Position numbers and translations under genes: made by a program. Of a stretch of DNA of 64,000 nucleotides, positions 59,301-64,000 are shown piece after piece. The stretch is taken from positions 27,984,395 to 28,048,394 of the forward strand of contig CM051007.1 of assembly GCA_027704905.1 (NCBI GenBank), in the 5' to 3' direction. Origin of the DNA: Muraenolepis orangiensis (taxonomy: Eukaryota; Chordata; Actinopteri; Gadiformes; Muraenolepididae). The first letter of the stretch is position 1, and each line of letters opens with the position of its first letter. The notes beneath the pieces were generated by a model. It worked only from the letters and a program-made list of their open reading frames with translations. It searched no databases and was not told the DNA's origin.

Positions 59301-60879
59301 GAGTGTCGTTAGCCGTTTTTTCCCGTTTTACGACTCTCGGAAATTGTGATTTTTCGTTTTTTAAACCGAATTCGGGGTGTGATATCGTCGTGATATAACG
59401 ATATTCGGGGATGTTGTGTGTGTTTTGTTGTTTATAATTCGTCTACTTCTCTCTCGCTCTCGGTTCCTATCGTTTCCCGACGGCCTCGTCGTTTCGCAGC
59501 TGCCGGTTGGCTCTAAACTATGGAATGGAGTCTTACTAGTTTGAGTTTATGTAATATAAATACAGGTGTGTGTGTGTGTGTATAACCATCCTATAAGGTT
59601 TGTTCGCGACGCGTTTGTAACAACGCCAGCTTTTTTTTTTTTTTTTAGAAGTCATTGTGTAGATACACAAACAGTGAATTGAAAGTCATTGTAAAAGTAA
59701 CATGTACTTTTTTACATTTGGAAACGGTGGTCATTAAAACACGGACGGACACAAGTGTTGTTGAGTTATTCAGTCGATGACTTAAGTGTATTAAAAAACG
59801 AAACGGTTTTTAAGTGTGAAACAGCGCAGTCTTTGGAGCGCCCAGCCCAGGTGACCGCTGAGATCCAATCCGTGTTTTCCGACAGACCACATGACAGCCG
59901 GGGCTCCCACTCCACACACACACAGCGACGACACGGTGCAGGATATTTACGACTCTCTCTCTCTCATTCCAAACGCACACATTCACGATCCCTTACACGC
60001 AAAATACGCATTTAATGCGTTTTTTCCCCCTCCTTTTCGTGTTCCTATCGATAAAGGTTATCGATATCATGCCTGCAGGCTGTCGCGCATTTACGCACAG
60101 ACCCATGTATCCCCTACTATCTGTTTGTCCGCCTGATACGGACTATTATTGTGGTTCAAATGTACCAAATTGCATGTATATATGGGATTTATCGGCAAAT
60201 AAATAACACGTCGGAGTTCACGAACGTTCAGAAAATACTTTCGGAACACAACGAAATAAAAGCGCGGTTTTCAGATGTTCTACAGAACGTCTCTGCCAAC
60301 ATTCTCCGCTAAGTGTTGTCATATGTGGACGTTGAATCAGAGGAACCCAAACAGTGCCAATCACTAGTACTTTATATCGGGTGTGTGTATATATCTATCT
60401 ATATCTATATATAGATAGATAGATACAACGGTGATATAAATGGAATGCAACACGTAATGCGTGTGTGTGCGCGCACCAGTATTGCATCCGTTTTATTTAT
60501 TTAAATATATATATAAATATATATTTGGATTCTTTATTTGTTTAAACTTTAGACTCATTGAGAGCAGAACACATGCAACACAAGAAACCCCAAGTCAACG
60601 GGTGCACACGCACACGCACACGCACACTACATACTATATCTAGAGGGCTCGGATGAATCAGCCGGTTGGCATGGGTCACTGTTTGGTGTTTGGAAACTCT
60701 CCTGCATAGAAACGGATGCATATCAAACACACACATTAGTCACACAGATATGGAAGGGAAAAGCAGATATGGTGAGAAAAAAAGGGGAAAGAGAGAACAA
60801 TAGAGGGAAAAGACAAGAGGAATGAGCAGTAACCTCCATGTACCACAAAGCGCAGAAGGCCTGCCTCTGCTCTCTCTCC
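59301..60879. other. Intergenic region between divergent usf2 and lmna
   Basis: AT-rich DNA with ATAGAT-type repeats near 60390-60425 and no coding signal that I can support. Confidence 0.5.
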
Positions 60880-60973
60880 TCTCCTCCCATCTCATTCTTT
60901 CCTATATGGGCACAGAGACAGTAGCTCTGAGTCAGAGCAGCCAGAGAGAGAGCCAGAGTCAGAGAGAGGAGGT

Positions 60974-61027
<54 letters not shown>

Positions 61028-61107
61028 ATCACAACCGGAATCCACATCTCATCTCAGTCGGTCGACACCGCCATCCTCATAATCTACCTTTGACTTCATA
61101 TCGACAG
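60880..61107 (+). other. Probable non-coding first exon of lmna
   Basis: A donor (tcgacag then gtgagt at 61108) is compatible with the acceptor aaattttag at 61934-61935 that opens the exon carrying the lmna start codon. The exon's 5' limit is a guess. It contains a (GA)n tract at about 60975-61024. Confidence 0.4.
60975..61024 (+). repeat. (GA)n microsatellite in putative lmna 5' UTR
   Basis: About 25 GA units, preceded by a cagagagagagcc-rich purine stretch. Confidence 0.95.
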
Positions 61108-61989
61108 GTGAGTCTCAAAAAGGGCAATTCCAATTCCCATTTTATTTTTTAAATAATATGTTTTTGAAAGGTAAATCATTTTCTCCCCTCCGGTTGGGTG
61201 GAGTACACAGGGTGGAGCCGACCACTCCCTTTGCCATACGCTACAGCCAAGATACAGGCATATAGGAATGTACTTCAGGCGCCATATCGGTTTGTGTGTT
61301 GCTACTTCACACTGTTACGGGAAGTTTACACATTGATAGAAAATAGAAAATGTTTAACTCAATGGGACAATGGGAGTTGAACCGTTCATTTTCAGTGTGA
61401 AAAGTTAAATTTGGGTTATCGTTATGTTTCCTTTGAATGTATTATATTGTTTCTCAATATTTTTTATATGTTTTCGATCACTTATTATATAAATGTCACT
61501 TTGAGGCATTTTGACTTGAGTCAAATGACATCTGGCATACAGCAGGCCGATCTAAGAGGTAGCAGAAGACGTAGATATATTTAGAAGAAGCTTTCCCAGG
61601 GTTTTATTTTGTTAGTATGTCGCCTGGTCTAGCCTATAACATATTAATTACGTTATATACAGTTCATTACACATGGTTGGCATGGAACCTTCTAGCGCCT
61701 TCATGCCAATGCGCTGACAGTTTAGCAAAGACACGACGCCATTTTGAGAATATTTGACTACTAGTGATAACCTACACAGGGGACCAACATGAGCACCTGC
61801 CACCAGACAATGGGCGGATTGAATTGCGCATTTAGCAGGTCCCAATCATTCAGGGTTACACTTATTACGACTTTTGGTGGGTAAAAAAAACGGTAAAAAG
61901 ACGAAATTCTTAAAACTACATTTTTTAAATTTTAGCATTGAACTTTCTGCTTCCCTCACACATCGACGACGCCGCCACAGGGACCAACC

Positions 61990-62324
61990 ATGGCGACCCC
62001 GGCGAAGAACACTCGCGTGAGCTCGCCGATGTCCCCCAACCGCATCACCCGCCTGCAGGAGAAGGAGGACCTGTGCAACCTCAACGACCGCCTCGCCATC
62101 TACATCGACAAGGTGCGCTCGCTGGAGTCGGAGAACGCCGGCCTGCGCCTCCGCATCACCGAGTCGGACACGGAGGTGAGCCGCGAGCTGGGCGGCATGA
62201 AGGCGGCGTACGAGACGGAGCTGGCCGACGCCCGCCAGACGCTGGACTCGGTGGCCAAGGAGCGTGCCCGCCTGCAGCTGGAGCTCAGCAAGGTGCGCGA
62301 GGACTACAAGGAGCTGAAGGCCAG
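61990..62324 (+). CDS. lmna: A-type lamin, coding exon 1 (gene continues beyond the window)
   Basis: Lamins form the nuclear lamina. The ATG at 61990 has a good context (accATGg) and lies in an exon that opens at about 61936. The donor is gccag then gtacgg at 62325, which leaves an Arg codon split after 111 complete codons. The short head has an SPMSPNRITR site like the mitotic Cdk1 site SPTRITR of lamin A. The coil-1A start follows: LQEKEDLCNLNDRLAIYID, then VRSLESENAGLRLRITESD. The end of this exon (TLDSVAKERARLQLELSKVR then KELKAR) is nearly identical to human LMNA exon 1 and unlike B-type lamins. The rod, Ig fold and CaaX tail are outside the window. A short poly-G run follows the donor. 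Confidence 0.92.

Positions 62325-64000
<1,676 letters not shown>

Overview
This is eukaryotic nuclear DNA from a ray-finned (teleost) fish. Genes are split by GT-AG introns, every recognisable protein is of vertebrate type, and the non-coding DNA carries fish-type retroposons (L2-like LINE tails, tRNA-derived SINEs, hAT-like remnants). Simple tandem repeats are extremely dense. Dinucleotide load this high is known from codfishes and some other teleosts, but the species cannot be fixed from this sequence.

Layout, left to right. (1) 1-4921, + strand: the 3' half of slc9a3 (Na+/H+ exchanger 3), ending in a PDZ-type tail. Its first visible exon is preceded by a 47-53 bp minisatellite that copies the 3' splice region. 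(2) 6067-8432, - strand: a complete olah (medium-chain acyl-ACP thioesterase), convergent with slc9a3, with a LINE fragment in one intron. (3) 9824-26536, + strand: a complete 19-exon ago3 (Argonaute 3, catalytic tetrad present), head-to-head with olah and followed by about 5 kb of probable 3' UTR. (4) 33154-41685, + strand: a complete 9-exon tekt2 (tektin-2). An RFX/FOXJ1-like promoter signature lies just behind the last ago3 poly(A) signal. (5) 44669-45724 and 48473-50239, + strand: two intronless free-fatty-acid-receptor-type GPCRs, one ffar1-like and one ffar3-like. The second has a tail of about 280 residues made of a glycine-rich 15-bp minisatellite. (6) 54226-59041, - strand: a complete usf2 (bHLH-leucine zipper factor). 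The acceptor of its last exon has been amplified into a decoy array of about 17 units. (7) 61990-62324, + strand: coding exon 1 of an A-type lamin (lmna), divergent from usf2; the gene continues beyond the window.

Exon boundaries were derived by hand from splice consensus, reading phase and remembered family sequence. All phases close for the complete genes: olah 254 aa, ago3 861 aa, tekt2 431 aa, usf2 312 aa. The neighbours do not form a pathway. The recognisable links are ago3-tekt2, also neighbours in human 1p34, and ffar-usf2, both in human 19q13.

The most unusual signal is that several minisatellites are built from splice junctions: the slc9a3 acceptor, the slc9a3 donor and the usf2 acceptor. 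These place arrays of decoy or mutated splice sites next to the real ones. Other points to check are an in-frame 45-nt candidate cassette exon in usf2, in-frame optional exon extensions in ago3, and long UG repeats abutting two tekt2 acceptors.
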